DNA of 5,522 nucleotides, from positions 1 through 5,522 of the forward strand of contig JAIPEI010000270.1 of assembly GCA_021737245.1 (NCBI GenBank), in the 5' to 3' direction. Positions 5,477 to 5,522 of the stretch are shown here, piece after piece; positions within the stretch are counted from its first letter, which is position 1, and each line of letters begins with the position of its first letter. This stretch comes from Deltaproteobacteria bacterium. Its GTDB lineage: Bacteria > Desulfobacterota > DSM-4660 > Desulfatiglandales > HGW-15. The position numbers and the translations under genes were made by a program. The notes beneath the pieces are model-generated. The model did not search any database and was not told the origin of the DNA. It saw only the letters and a list, made by a program, of their open reading frames with translations.

Positions 5477-5522
5477 GACAAATCTTCATTTTTGATCCGG
5501 GCTTCGGGTGGGGAGAAGGCCG

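Overview
The window is high-GC bacterial DNA (well above 60% by eye), with tightly packed genes, Shine-Dalgarno sites and strong G/C preference at third codon positions. The gene complement is a SurE nucleotidase, a cytosolic GAF histidine kinase, an Lrp/AsnC regulator and a PPOX-like flavoprotein. Together with the base composition this would fit a deltaproteobacterial-type organism (Desulfobacterota and relatives). That placement is an inference from style, not proof. I see no mobile element, phage gene, CRISPR array, tRNA or rRNA.

Layout. (1) 1-311, plus strand: the probable tail of an upstream gene (about 1-81) and a short unidentified reading frame (84-311) with a good coding signature. 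The latter meets the next gene tail to tail with a 28-base overlap. (2) 284-2624, minus strand: a two-gene unit. A soluble GAF-domain sensor histidine kinase (1272-2624, probable TTG start) is followed after 37 bases by an unrecognised membrane-anchored protein (284-1234). A sigma70-type promoter for the unit lies at about 2685-2715. (3) 2625-2850: a divergent control region; the other arm reads surE (2851-3642, plus) from an extended -10 promoter. (4) 3557-5423, minus strand: an Lrp/AsnC regulator gene (4950-5423) followed after 34 bases by an FAD-dependent amine-oxidase/protoporphyrinogen-oxidase-like gene (3557-4915). The 3' end of the latter overlaps the 3' end of surE by 86 bases in convergent orientation. 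(5) 5424-5522: an AT-richer leader with a promoter and a 15-bp palindromic site that looks like an Lrp-type operator over the -10, consistent with autoregulation.

How the genes may work together. The kinase has a sensor GAF domain and all transmitter motifs but no receiver, membrane segment or adjacent response regulator, so its partner must be elsewhere. Its operon partner is a single-pass anchored protein with a proline/glutamate-rich linker and a conserved-looking C-terminal domain of unknown function. SurE removes phosphate from nucleoside monophosphates, a role linked to stationary phase and stress. It may simply share a divergent control region with the kinase. The Lrp-flavoprotein pair looks like a local regulator and its target, but the ligand and substrate cannot be read from sequence.

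Nothing here is clearly a new defence or mobile system. The most worthwhile leads are the unknown anchored protein beside the orphan kinase, the Lrp-controlled flavoprotein with an atypical FAD motif, the 86-base convergent overlap, and the change of coding phase near position 81.
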